A DNA stretch of 64,000 nt from Symsagittifera roscoffensis (lineage: Eukaryota > Xenacoelomorpha > Acoela > Convolutidae). Location of the stretch: NCBI RefSeq assembly GCF_963678635.1, contig NC_087066.1, forward strand, positions 7,655,954-7,719,953. The letters are read 5' to 3'. Numbering within the stretch: position 1 is the stretch's first letter; each line of letters opens with the position of its first letter. Below the pieces are notes generated by a model. That model saw only the letters and a list, made by a program, of their open reading frames with translations, did not search any database and was not told the origin of the DNA. Positions 12,276 through 22,533 of the stretch are shown piece by piece. Made by a program: the position numbers and the translations under genes.

Positions 12276-12544
12276 CTCGAATGGAAATTGTGAAAATATC
12301 AAAGATATGTATACCAACGGAGCTGAAAAAAAAATCCCTAAATTTTTCAAAAAATTTATAGTTAAATTTTAAAACGTTTTTTGAATCAGTTTTAAAGTGT
12401 TTTGCGCAACTCTTTGGAGAAATTATCCTCTTCAAACGTTCATAAAAGGCTCACCTTAAAAATAGTGATAATCGTAAGTATAAGAATCTTCTTCTTCACC
12501 TAACATCAAATATAAAATAAACCAAAAAAAGTGTTTAATTTGTG

Positions 12545-12745
12545 TGTTTTTTTTGTTATTCGCTCATTTGTAAACTCTGTTATCTGAGATGTTGCACTAA
12601 AAAACGTGAAGAAATTTTGATTTTGCGCAGCATATTTTACCGTACATCTTTTTTTGAATTTTTAGAACGAATGAATATAGTCAGAATGTTTGAATTTGAT
12701 AAGACAAAATTAACTTGTAAAATTAAATTTTGTCAAAAAGATTAG
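12545..12745 (+). repeat. Dispersed repeat family D, copy 1
   Basis: Resembles 13655-13830: CGCTCAT, TAAACTC.GTTA, GATGTTG, then TTTGATTT, a CATATT...TACATCT block, TGAATATAGT.A.AA.GTT and TTTGAT..GA.AAAATT. It follows the family A copy directly and may be its extension. Confidence 0.4.
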
Positions 12746-13654
12746 AAAGAGGAAAAATGCAATTCAGAAATGCACCATTTTATGACAAACGTTTAAAGCA
12801 TGTAAGGGGTTTTCCACTCAAAACACATAAGTTAACTGTGTTATAACTAGGCTCATCAATCACATTTTTCCAAACACATTGATTTTGAATTGATGAAATA
12901 ATGATGACAACAATAATTTTGACAACAATAATTTAGCAATAAATCAGCAATTTTTTATTGATGAATCTGTGATGTTCCATCAATGTTCCAACCATGATCG
13001 TACTGTACTCATTTTGCAGAAATGCGCAACTAAATTTTTGATTTAAACTTTTCACATGAGATTTCGTGATCAAGTTTGACCAGAGTGAAAGTTTGAGAAT
13101 AGCTGAAATGAGAATGCAAGGCAGCCAAAACGCTTAAGTTTTAGATAAATATTTCCAGACTTTGCAAGGTTTTTTTTTCAAAAAAGACTTATTCGAGAAA
13201 ACTTGGATCGAACAAAACTTATATATGATAAAAGTCTTTATATGAAAAAGTTTTAATGTGTTCGCTGAATATCAAGGTTTGCGTTACGCAATTCTTCTAA
13301 AATGATTGTTGCTCAAAACATCATTCAGGATGACGGTCAATTTTCTTGACAAAACTTTCTGATTCAAATATAGTCCACGCTAGAAAAATATCAAATAAAA
13401 TATAATGACGAAAAAATTATATTCTTTTTGTAGTAGTTTTTCTTGAAGGAATCATCACTACATGTTGCATCTATGTTTCATTGATGAATCATATATTTTA
13501 TATCAAGTTTCAGTCATGGGTCATCAATGAAGAACCAAAAAGCATGCAGCTATTTTTCTTAATTGGATTCTTGGGTCAATTGAACGTATAATTTTTTTTC
13601 TACACCGCTAACAGTGAGCATAAGGTAAACATAAATTAAGTTCAAATGGAATTG

Positions 13655-13830
13655 AAAATTTTATTTTTCGCTCATCACTAAACTCAGTTACCTTGAATGT
13701 TGATTGAAAAAAGTGACAAACCTTTGATTTCTGCCCAGTATAATATACTATACATCTCGTTTTGTGGTTGTTAAAGTGAATGAATATAGTTAAAAAGTTC
13801 GATTTGGTATGACAAATTCATTTAATCTGA
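13655..13830 (+). repeat. Dispersed repeat family D, copy 2
   Basis: Partner of 12545-12745 in the same orientation, sharing TTTTCGCTCATCACTAAACTC, GAATGTTGATT.AAAAAAGTGA, CTATACATCT and GTGAATGAATATAGTTAAAAAG. No ORF crosses it. Confidence 0.4.
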
Positions 13831-15289
13831 AAGTAAAAATGTTTTCAAAAAAGCCTTAAAAACAAAAAAAAGTTCCGTTTCTAAAGAGTTTTAAGCAAAC
13901 AATAAATCAAAGATATAGAAACATTCAAGTTTTTAAAAGGACAGCCCGCAATAATCACATTTGGGTTGGAGAATCCTGTCCTGTAGTATGATAAAGTTCA
14001 AGGCATTTAGAATACAAAAAAAATAAGAGTACTAATGGCAACAAAAGAATTTAAACAGGAACACGTTATCATTTTCTCAAAATTAACAATCAAAAAAGCC
14101 AAACCTCCCTCATTTAGCCGCTATGGAGTTTGATTAGGCTTAAACTCCATCAGAATTTTCATTTGATTGATTTTATGATAGTTTGATTCAATTGAGCTCT
14201 AAAATACAACAGAGAAAAGTTTAAGATTCATTAGTTTTTATTCGATCATTTGATTGGACGGAGCAATAAGTAGCAACTCTTAATGAGGAAAACAAATATG
14301 TAATGATTTACTAAAAATGTATCAGTTTAGGGTGGCAATTTTTTGAAACTCATCGTATCTATTTGATCTTTTGAGTTGATTAATTGTCGCGCTGCTGATG
14401 TTTCAGTCGCATGTTTTTAATGCATCAACGGTAGCTAATAGAACTTAAAATAACATTAGTCTCTCATGTTATTTCTATTTTTTTTCAAACATCTTTTCAA
14501 ATTTTCTAATAGGTTGACCCAAAAAACCGTCACATCAAAAATACCTCAGATATGAATTGAAACCAAAAAAAAAAAAACAAATAGAAGTTCATGGCCTTTC
14601 CATTTAGTTTGCAATCATCCCAAACTCGGCAAAGACAAACTAAAATCTCTATTAACTCATATATATTGCAGAATTGCAAGATGCAGTTTTTAAAAAGAAT
14701 TTTTTGATATTAGAAAATACTTCCTGCAAATAAACTTTTAGTCTGCGCCAGAAAACAAAATTGTTTTATTTTCATTTTGAGCTTAACCAAACATTTTAGC
14801 GATAGATATCTGCTGGTTTCAATGGAATAATGCAAGCGTTGGTCAATCTATATTCGAGAATAAAATATGTCCTATTCTTCTATAACATTGCCCTATTTAA
14901 TGTAGCAAATGTCACAATAAAATACATAGGAAGTTGCGGTTTTATTTTGCCTCTACATATAACTAGAGTTTTTCTCCTTATTATGAATCTACTCGCTGCT
15001 CTCTTCTTTGTTTCAAAATTAGGCTACAATTCAAACCGGTTTATCATTGAACAATTTAGTGGGTTTTTTAAAAAAAAGATCCAAAGACAAAGTACCCTCA
15101 CACTTTCAGATGTTGGAACATTTTTACCAAATCAGGGTGAGTAAAAATAGAAATTACAGAATTAAATCGAAAACACTTTCAATCACAGTGAAAATTGCAT
15201 AAAGCAAAAATTTGCGAAAAGTGGTAATGTGGCAACTAAGCAAACAAAACTTAAGCAGACAGTTGAAAGACCGAAAATGTAATTGACAC

Positions 15290-15790
15290 AAAACAATTTC
15301 AATTTGAAACCATGATAGCCGGTTGGTGTGCAAGTAGCACAGAATATTCCCAGCACGTTCTCAGAGTTTTTTTCAAATAGATCTTACGAGCAGGAAAGTT
15401 TATAAGGAATTAGGAATAAACGACAACAATTGTCTTCAATTTCGAAAAAAAAAAATTTTTTCTTCAATTTTTTCACAAAACATTTCAATTAATTTTGATT
15501 TTTTTTCCAGAGCAGCGCTAAATGATGTTTCCAAAAATAGTTTTCTTATTAATAAAATAAAGTTTTTAGCCTAAAATGCCAATATTCATATATAACGAGC
15601 TTAACTCGGTCGCTTTACTGTCTCGATATTTGACCAAAAACCGAGGACAATTTTTTGAAAATTGTTTAAAACTGTTCGAATCGCAACTGAAAAAGCTGTA
15701 ATATGGTACATCATTCGACTCATTACGATGATTATTTGTGGTACCTGGTTTTGCTTGGAAAAAAGTAAAACAAAAAATTTAGGTTAACTA
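15290..15790 (+). repeat. Dispersed repeat family A, copy 2, next to the LTR insertion
   Basis: Ordered family A blocks (GCAAGTAGCACAGAATATTC, the CAGCGCTAAA block, CTCGATATTTGACCAAAA, CTGTTCGAATCGCAACTG, TTTTGCTTGGAAAAAAG) run to about 15790. The retrotransposon LTR starts at 15826, so the element landed at or just beyond the end of this older repeat. Confidence 0.5.
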
Positions 15791-15821
15791 TCGGCTAGTT
15801 AGCCTCAACTAGTTTTTCTAC

Positions 15822-15825
15822 ACAG
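15822..15825. other. Target-site duplication, left
   Basis: ACAG immediately before the TG of the left LTR is repeated at 33546-33549 immediately after the CA of the right LTR. A 4-bp duplication is within the usual 4-6 bp for LTR retrotransposons. Confidence 0.8.
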
Positions 15826-16235
15826 TGAGTTATAACCGAGGTGGTTATCTCATAGAGTAATTTCGGATAGGGTACACCGTCTGCTCGTCACGCTATCTTA
15901 TTTTCGGCCGGATAGATTCGTGCAACTTCTTAGTCTAATACCGATCCTAATCTTACTCTTATACTATCTAGTCTCAGGGTGTTTAACTAGTCTCTGCTAG
16001 GCTCAATAGATCTAGGGTATACTGGTTTATTGCGGCAGCTGAAGTCTTCTTGGAGAGTCAACTAATTTCTAAGTTAAATTCAAATCTCTCTGGTGCTGAA
16101 ATTACAAGTAATTCCAGCACTTACAAATAAGTGGGTTGTTAGTTAGATGGATCATGATTGGTTAATATTAAATACTTTACAGTGGTAAAATATCTAATTT
16201 ATCCAATCATAAAATGTAGTTTAGATCAGGTTCCA
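15826..16235 (-). repeat. 3' LTR of the retrotransposon (410 bp)
   Basis: Starts TGAGTTATAACC and ends GATCAGGTTCCA on the plus strand, so both ends are TG..CA. It is identical by eye to 33130-33545 except that it lacks one 6-bp copy in the GAGGCCGAGG region (410 against 416 bp). Because all element genes read leftwards this is the 3' LTR. An AATAAA lies on the minus strand at 16031-16026. Confidence 0.95.
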
Positions 16236-17239
16236 CCCATCCGGGTTTTACAGAGTTTTTTAGAACAGTCTTTCTGCAATTCAAAAGATGGATGATGGAC
16301 GTTGGTATTTGGCGAACATAGGATGTAGCGCGGTGGGTTAGGCCGGCTATAGAGCATGCTCAGGACGTCCTCTCTGGTGGGTTAGGCCAGGAGTGGGAGT
16401 ATGATTTCGTGCGGTTTCTGTGAGAGGTCCTGTTATGTGATAACGTTTTATGTTGGGTTTATTGTGGTTTTTCTTATGTTTCGTTGGTTGTGTCCTTTTT
16501 TCAAAAATCAAATTGTTTTTGGTATGGGTTTGTCTTTCGACTTTTTTGTGTTTTATTATTTCTTTCTTAGACTTTATAATAGTCTTCAAAAGAATAAATT
16601 ATCCAGTTTTAAACTGGGTTAATCCGGTTTGGGTACCGTTGGTTTCCTTATTTTAGTCATGCTGTTATTCTATGTGTTGTGGTGTTTAGTAAGCTGCATT
16701 GGTTAGTTTTGTTTAGTATATAATTCCTTTCCAACCGGGTTAAAGGAAAGTTTGAAACTTGTTATCGTGTGTTAGAGTTGTTGAGTGTGAAAGCTTGAAA
16801 CTGAAATTCATTATTTAAACAATTCTTCGTGGGCGAGCTGTGCGAGTTTGGATAGAATTTTTGTGCGAGTGAATGAAAATATCAAAAGGTTAGTACTGCA
16901 TTTGCGTTTTATTAATTTACTAGATAGAATTTCAATTTTATTGCTTGTTTTGGGGAAAATTTAAGTTACAAATTTTCATCATTATTAGAATTACTGCTTT
17001 TAGGGAAATAATTTATAAATTAATTTATTACATTTGTATGAATTTTATTTAATTTAGCTGGTGCAAAAGATTATTAGAGTTTGGGACAATTTGAAGAAGT
17101 TTTCTATTTTTTATTTTTCTTTTGTGTATTTTGCAGATGATCGTGAGATGAAGACTAAAAATCTAAATAAAACATGGATAAAGAATGGTTAGTGTTTTAT
17201 TTTAAATTTATTAGTATATGTATAAATTATACTTGCCTG
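16236..17239 (-). other. 3' non-coding region of the retrotransposon
   Basis: About 1 kb between the last ORF and the 3' LTR with no ORF in element sense. Beside the LTR the minus strand reads GGATGGG, a short imperfect purine run where the polypurine tract should be. A GC-rich patch at about 16320-16395 contains GGTGGGTTAGGCC twice, 45 bp apart, in otherwise AT-rich sequence; it could be a structured RNA element. The plus-strand ORFs at 16401-16656 are antisense and unsupported. Confidence 0.5.
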
Positions 17240-18109
17240 TTAGTCGTCGGGGAAAATGTCGTGGATTATGTCGGAATTTGTTAGTAACTTTGCTAATATG
17301 CGAATGATGTTTTTAGTTTGAAGCAGTGGCCAAAGCAATTGAAGTGCTTTAATGGTTTTTAGTTCTTCAGTGCCAACTGCAAAATCATAAGGTGTGTTTT
17401 GGATGAGATTATATAATTTGTGGTTATATTTAGTGTTGTGGATGAATTCTAATATGGGGATTTCTATAGGTTGAACAAATTCATGTGGGATAAGGAAGGG
17501 TCGGGATTCTTCTGCGTTGAAGGTCTTGGTGATGGGACAAAAAATATACATTTGGGTTATGGGATCATAATTTCGAAGAATACCATGATGGTTAGTATCT
17601 TTAATGCAATATGTGAAGTTAAGAAAGAATGGTGAGGTGTATTTGGAATTGATGAATTGGAAACGGTGGTGTGGTTGTCTGGAGGGAGTGTGTAGGTCGA
17701 AGTGATTTTGTATAAAACGATAATATGTATATGTGTGAGTTTGTTTAGTGCGCAACATAATATCGTGTGAGCAGTGCAAATCTCTTTAATGTGGTGCAAG
17801 GAAATGAAAGGTTAGTGAAAATATTTGGAAGCGTTCTTTAAAACTTTCGTAGGCTTGCGTGTCTGTTAGTGCTTCTGAGATGATGTGGTCAAATTTGCGA
17901 TCAAAGATATTGAGGGTAAATACATATGGTGTTTTAATGAAAAATTTTTCTGTGATTTGTGGGTTAGCGAAGCGGTCATCGTCTAAGAATTGATCTTGGT
18001 TAGTTCGGATGATATTATGATCGTAATATTCTAGCGTATATTCGTTAGCACGGGGTGCAGTGTATGTTTTAGTGATTTTTATATCCAATGTAAGTAAATT
18101 GTCCGTGTG
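17240..18109 (-). pseudogene. Post-env ORF 2, unknown, with an in-frame TAA
   Basis: One minus-strand frame is open from 18109 to 17240 except for a single TAA at 17788-17786. The part before the stop (about 107 codons) and the part after it (about 181 codons) are in the same frame, and no ATG opens the first part. It overlaps the end of the ORF at 18069-19013 by about 40 bases in a different frame, so the two could be halves of one gene split by a frameshift. The peptide is rich in aromatic residues, Asn, His and Ile, soluble-looking, with an acidic end. I recognise no family. It sits directly downstream of env, a place for accessory genes in complex retroviruses; that is context only. Confidence 0.5.
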
Positions 18110-19013
18110 TTAGTGGTGTAGTTAGTCGATATAGCATATCTTGATTTCGTTCTATATCGATGTGAGTATTAGATAAAGGTAGGCAAAGGGGGTTAGTAAA
18201 ATGATAATATGATGTCCAATGAAGTGTAGGCATTAAAACTTGTTCATCTACAAAGCTACGTGTATCGTTAGTATCTGTAGGGGTGTTCAAAGTATATTGT
18301 GGAAATGAAGGTAAGGTGATTGCTAAAAATTCTTTCGTGTTAGTGTGATTTGGATGAGTTATATATTCACGTGCTGTTCCTGGTTTTGTTGGAAATGGAT
18401 GGTTTGGGAATTTTCTTTTGAAAGTGCGGTAAGCTCTATTAGTGCTAAGAGATGATTCGGTGGATGTAGATGATGGTGCTAATGATGCGGTATAAGCTGA
18501 AGAGGGTGTATGGGTAGGTGGGTTTGATGATTCTATTGTGGATGAAATCTGATTTATAGTGGGGTTTTCAAGGTGGAAGGGTTGTTGTTGTAAGGTGATA
18601 AAGTTATCTAGTTCCTGGGAGATTTGGGGAGTATCTGGAGAATTGGATGATCGGTCTGAATGAAATGAGGAGTAGGTTGGGGTAACTTGTGAAGCATAGG
18701 ATGGTGTAGAAATGGATGGGAGTGGTTGAAAAGGGGGTTTCGAAAAAACTGAGGGATTGGTTTGAAAATTATTGGATGGAGATGGTTCAGAGTCTGCAAA
18801 TTCGTCAGGGGTTTCAATATCTGGGTTATTGAGTTGTGAGATGGAGTATAAAACTGAGATGTGTGAATTAGTGTCTGAATTCATGCCTGATGTTATAATA
18901 CTGGTTGGGAAATCGGGTGGTGGGAAGGCAAAAAGTGGAATTATTGTAATTGGAGTGTTGAGGTTGGTTGGGTGTGAATTTGAGCGGTGTAGGGATCCAA
19001 GTTGTCGGCTCAT
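18069..19013 (-). CDS. Post-env ORF 1, Ser/Pro/Thr-rich, unknown
   Basis: 314 codons from an ATG at 19013 whose last two bases begin the TGA of env (ATGA overlap), an arrangement that permits reinitiation after env. Residues 1-200 are low-complexity Ser/Pro/Thr/Asn-rich and probably disordered. The last ~110 residues look more ordered and resemble, weakly, the C-terminal half of the non-ATG ORF before env: both have an acidic D.R block followed by EQ, then P.L..W and a Phe/Pro/Leu-rich stretch. This hints at a duplicated accessory gene, but the match is short and made by eye. It has no signal peptide or membrane span. Confidence 0.6.
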   Translation of the reverse strand: MSRQLGSLHRSNSHPTNLNTPITIIPLFAFPPPDFPTSIITSGMNSDTNSHISVLYSISQLNNPDIETPDEFADSEPSPSNNFQTNPSVFSKPPFQPLPSISTPSYASQVTPTYSSFHSDRSSNSPDTPQISQELDNFITLQQQPFHLENPTINQISSTIESSNPPTHTPSSAYTASLAPSSTSTESSLSTNRAYRTFKRKFPNHPFPTKPGTAREYITHPNHTNTKEFLAITLPSFPQYTLNTPTDTNDTRSFVDEQVLMPTLHWTSYYHFTNPLCLPLSNTHIDIERNQDMLYRLTTPLTHGQFTYIGYKNH

Positions 19014-21628
19014 CGTGGGCTAAAAAAATTATTATTTTGAGACTGAAAAGCGGTGGTATGGGGTTGTTCTATAATTTGTTCATATGTATTTTCATCTAGG
19101 GGATGGTGTGTCATTATATGTTGAATGGGACTTTGTGATATGGTTGGTCTAAAATTTGGATTATTTGTTATTGCTAAATTTCGAAAATTTCGTGGGACTA
19201 GTGATAATGGATGGTTATGTGGTAGTGGTGGTAACTGTGGTGCTGTAGGCGTAATGTCTACATTGTTATGTTCTTCGTCGTATGTGTTCTGTCTTGTTGC
19301 TATTTTTGTGTTGTATTCCTTTATTTGTGCATCTAAAAGAATTTTGTTTATGGATGATGAAAAAATTCTAAAAAATCCTGCAAATAGTATGCGTGCTACA
19401 CTTGCTTGTCTATTTACTTGCGTGTGTATAGCGCATGTATTATAGATTCCTTTTAAAAGCGAAAAAAGAAATCCTATAAAGTTAAACATTGCGTATAAAA
19501 TAGTCAATTTTTCTAAGATGTAGTAGGGCCATCCTAGAAAATTGAGAATTTCATTTTTTAGTGTAACAAAGCTAAAAATATTTATAGGTGAAATATCTTG
19601 TGGTCGGTATTTTTCACCGTTTAGATATATATAGTCTTTAATGTCTTTAAAATATCCGCTATAGTCTTGTGTATAAATATCTGCAAATCCTGCTGTTTCG
19701 GCAAGTTTGCGTAAGTTTTGGTCAATTGATTGTCTTTGTATTGTGTCCATTTGTGTTAATAATTCTTGGAATTGTTGTGTTCTAATGTGATGTTGTATAT
19801 CGGATTTTGAATATATTCCAATTGATTGTAAGTCGATATTTGGGTTTCGAACAATAGCTCTAATGCTTTCAGGTGAAAATTTTTTGAGTGATTGCATTAT
19901 TGTGGGATATGGAGTTAGAAGATAATATTTATCTTCATCAGGGTTCAGTTGAACTACATTGTGGCTATTTTCTGATCCACATGGGACTGCGGTATCCCAG
20001 AAATAGGTTCGTCTTGAAAGTGTGTCAACGAAATGTACTTTATTCTTATAAAAGATAGGGATTCTTTTATAGCATCGTTTATCTTCAAAAACATATAGTG
20101 GTGATACTTTTTTGGTACAGGTATAAAACCATAAAATGTTTCCTTCATAATCTAAAAAATTTGATCTATTTCCTGATAGTAAATATCCTGCGTAGGGTAT
20201 TTTTAATACTGCTAGTGCAAGTGATTGTAGGATTTGTGTCCTTTCTAATTCGCATAGCTGGTGAAGTGTTTCTAATTCAGATAGTGACATTTCTTGAAAA
20301 ATTCGGCTAATTGTATAGTCTAATTTCATATCTAGGTGAATATCATAGTAGATGTTACCGAAATATGTACTATTCATTAGTGATAATTCTTGTAAACGTG
20401 TGCTTCTAGTGTCATGGGGCTTTAGATGTCCACCAGGTTGATTTTTACTCCTTTGAAAATCAACTGGTATATATGATGTTCCTTCGTTTATAGGGTGACT
20501 TGTGGCGTATGGGTCGATTTTTACTTTTCCAGTGGTCATGTCGAATCCTTTTTCGTATTCAACTAATATCTCGGAGTATTGTGTTTTGTGAAGTGGGTTT
20601 CTGTATTTACATGCAAGTTCTGTTTCTTGATATATTTGAAAACGTGTCAATTTATTTTCTATATTGTGTATGTTTCTAAAATTAGAACTTTGTCTTCGTG
20701 ACGGATGGACTTGGTCGTATGGAATTGATTGTATGAAATATTTTTCGTGAAATTTTATCATACGAGCGTGTATTTTTGCTACTTCAAATGTTGTACATGT
20801 GTCTTCAGGGAACCAAACAATTGTTGCTTGTGTTCGTGTTGTAGGGTCACAATAGCCTTGGTCGTTTTTACAAGGTAATCTAATTAGTTGATAGATCATT
20901 GTGTTGTCTGATAAATCGCGTGTGAGTTGTATTTTTTCGAGTTGTATTTTCCAATCAAAAAACATGATTTCTTGATATCCTTTATTTTTTGTGTCTGCTT
21001 TGCAGTTTGATGGGTCATTTATACCAATGTGTGGTATCCAGTGTTTATCGTGTATATCATAAGTTATTCTTCCGTGTGCGCCGTTGTATGGGTATTTTTC
21101 ATCTAATTTTATATGTCCTTGATATCTTTCAAGTTCTGCTTGATGTACAGAATCTGCAAAAACTTGGAAATATACTAATTTTCTATCAGTGTTTTTATTT
21201 CTTGTGATATTGAGTCTTAGTAACTCGTTTTTACAATCTTCGGGATTGAGATGTAGAAGTCGTTCGATATTACTTTGGTAGAATGATTCGTGGTCAAGTC
21301 GGTTTTTATTTCCATTTGAGACTTGTGAACAATGTACTTTCTTTTCGGTAAATGTCGCTGTGAATTTATATCCTTTAACTGTTGTTGCTCGGGCTTTTGA
21401 ATAAAGTGTCGCTATTACATTTGTTGTTTCTATAGCTTGTGGTTCTGTTTCGCATTGTGATACTTGATTTATTGCATATTTGTGTAATGTTTTTTGTTCG
21501 TTTTCGTCACAATCGTAATGTGTTACTAATAAATCTTGGGGTCCTGTGCGGGGGGAAGGGTTTATGTTTTCATTTGAGGTTATTAGAAAAAGGAGTTGGA
21601 GAAAAATTAAAATTTTTAGAATATACAT
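19010..21628 (-). CDS. env: Envelope-like glycoprotein of the retrotransposon, 872 aa, intact
   Basis: One uninterrupted ORF from ATG at 21628. Residues 1-17 form a hydrophobic signal peptide (IFLQLLFLITS core). A large ectodomain with many Cys and N-glycosylation sequons follows, then a hydrophobic anchor at about 700-728 and a ~140-residue tail rich in Pro, Asn and His. The ectodomain segment around residues 500-575, with a Cys, a Val-rich strand, a second Cys and a later Cys before a YYLLTP-type strand, is reminiscent of glycoproteins that other retroelements acquired from negative-strand RNA viruses. That is an impression, not an alignment. I saw no clear furin site. The tail holds PTAP followed by PPLP at residues 794-802. 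Such envelopes would mediate cell-to-cell spread; function here is inferred from position and architecture. Its reading frame is intact although gag and pol are broken. Confidence 0.8.
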   Translation of the reverse strand: MYILKILIFLQLLFLITSNENINPSPRTGPQDLLVTHYDCDENEQKTLHKYAINQVSQCETEPQAIETTNVIATLYSKARATTVKGYKFTATFTEKKVHCSQVSNGNKNRLDHESFYQSNIERLLHLNPEDCKNELLRLNITRNKNTDRKLVYFQVFADSVHQAELERYQGHIKLDEKYPYNGAHGRITYDIHDKHWIPHIGINDPSNCKADTKNKGYQEIMFFDWKIQLEKIQLTRDLSDNTMIYQLIRLPCKNDQGYCDPTTRTQATIVWFPEDTCTTFEVAKIHARMIKFHEKYFIQSIPYDQVHPSRRQSSNFRNIHNIENKLTRFQIYQETELACKYRNPLHKTQYSEILVEYEKGFDMTTGKVKIDPYATSHPINEGTSYIPVDFQRSKNQPGGHLKPHDTRSTRLQELSLMNSTYFGNIYYDIHLDMKLDYTISRIFQEMSLSELETLHQLCELERTQILQSLALAVLKIPYAGYLLSGNRSNFLDYEGNILWFYTCTKKVSPLYVFEDKRCYKRIPIFYKNKVHFVDTLSRRTYFWDTAVPCGSENSHNVVQLNPDEDKYYLLTPYPTIMQSLKKFSPESIRAIVRNPNIDLQSIGIYSKSDIQHHIRTQQFQELLTQMDTIQRQSIDQNLRKLAETAGFADIYTQDYSGYFKDIKDYIYLNGEKYRPQDISPINIFSFVTLKNEILNFLGWPYYILEKLTILYAMFNFIGFLFSLLKGIYNTCAIHTQVNRQASVARILFAGFFRIFSSSINKILLDAQIKEYNTKIATRQNTYDEEHNNVDITPTAPQLPPLPHNHPLSLVPRNFRNLAITNNPNFRPTISQSPIQHIMTHHPLDENTYEQIIEQPHTTAFQSQNNNFFSPR

Positions 21629-22530
21629 GTGTATGACAATCCTGAATATGGGTTATAAAATGTGATGTAACCAATTGTCTTTTTGGTATATCTGTCGTAT
21701 TTGTATATTACTTCAGTTGTTATAAATGGTGGTGGTAGGGATTGAGCTGTTATATTTGGTGGATTTAATGGATAGGGATGTTGAGTAATGTTGTTTAATT
21801 TAACCGTGATTTCAAATTTTAATTGTAGACTATTCTGTTGGAGTATTTGGATGTTATGAGCACGAATGTCTTCGTGAATGTCTTGTCTATATTGTAGTCT
21901 ATTTAGTGCCCAACTGTGGAGTCGGTTACTTTCTAGGTGTTGTCCAAATAATGGTGGAGGTGCTGTGAATGTATTCCAGTCTAGTCTTAAAGGAATATTT
22001 GTTGATGATTGTTCTCGATATCTAGCGTCGAGGTTATTTGGGAAATTTAAGTTAAAAGGTGGTGGTGAAATCTGGCTTATTGATGGTGTTGATGGTAGTG
22101 ATAATGTTTCTGGTAGTGATGAGGATGTTGTTGTATCCGTAGAAATATCTATTGGATCATTGATTAAATTTGGTTCACCTTGTGTGAATGAATGTGTTGT
22201 CCAATATGGTAGTCGTGATGCTGGGTTTGTAGGATTAAAGGGATTTTCACGTATTTGTTCAGATGTTGGTGTTGAACCTAAGTAATCTGATGGTAGGCTT
22301 GAGGTGCTACGTTGTGAAAGAAGCGTAGGGGTTTCTGGTAATATACCAATGGGGTTTTCTGGTGTACTTTGTGATGGGGATTGAGGTATATCAAAATGAA
22401 CTCGGGGAGTTTGAAAATTTCTGTTTCGTCGAGGATGTATAATTTGTCTATTTATTTCGACTGTATTTTGGTTTTGACTAGGATTTCGTATTCTACTTAA
22501 TTCTTGTGGTAGTGTTGGGTTAGAAAAGAT
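21616..22530 (-). CDS. Non-ATG ORF overlapping the start of env, unknown
   Basis: A frame open for 304 codons after a TGA at 22533-22531 with no ATG anywhere, ending in TAA 13 bases inside env. The N-terminal two thirds are Ser/Pro/Thr/Asn-rich; the C-terminal ~120 residues look ordered, with an FEITVKL strand and an aromatic tail. A long open frame that lacks ATG suggests that its start comes from a splice junction. A pyrimidine-rich stretch with a TTCTAAC branch-like motif lies at its left edge (about 22520-22545). It may therefore be an exon of a spliced env message or a gene that lost its start. It resembles weakly the ORF at 18069-19013. Confidence 0.6.
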   Translation of the reverse strand: MFSNPTLPQELSRIRNPSQNQNTVEINRQIIHPRRNRNFQTPRVHFDIPQSPSQSTPENPIGILPETPTLLSQRSTSSLPSDYLGSTPTSEQIRENPFNPTNPASRLPYWTTHSFTQGEPNLINDPIDISTDTTTSSSLPETLSLPSTPSISQISPPPFNLNFPNNLDARYREQSSTNIPLRLDWNTFTAPPPLFGQHLESNRLHSWALNRLQYRQDIHEDIRAHNIQILQQNSLQLKFEITVKLNNITQHPYPLNPPNITAQSLPPPFITTEVIYKYDRYTKKTIGYITFYNPYSGLSYTCIF

Positions 22531-22533
22531 TCA

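Larger units (their letters stand above)
9860..15820. other. Non-coding stretch, dispersed repeats and a minisatellite
   Basis: Upstream of the ATG at 9859 I see no further exon. The stretch holds a GCGAC-rich minisatellite (about 10470-10640), the family F repeat (11117-11428), copies of family A and D repeats (11490-12275, 12545-12745, 13655-13830, 15290-15790), and AT-rich filler. No ORF here has support beyond its length. Confidence 0.5.

Noticed and set aside
14830-15144. 104-codon plus-strand ORF rich in hydrophobic residues, ending near a GTGAGT donor
   Set aside because: No acceptor-matched second exon was found, the residue mix is that of AT-rich random sequence, and it lies in a repeat-rich zone.
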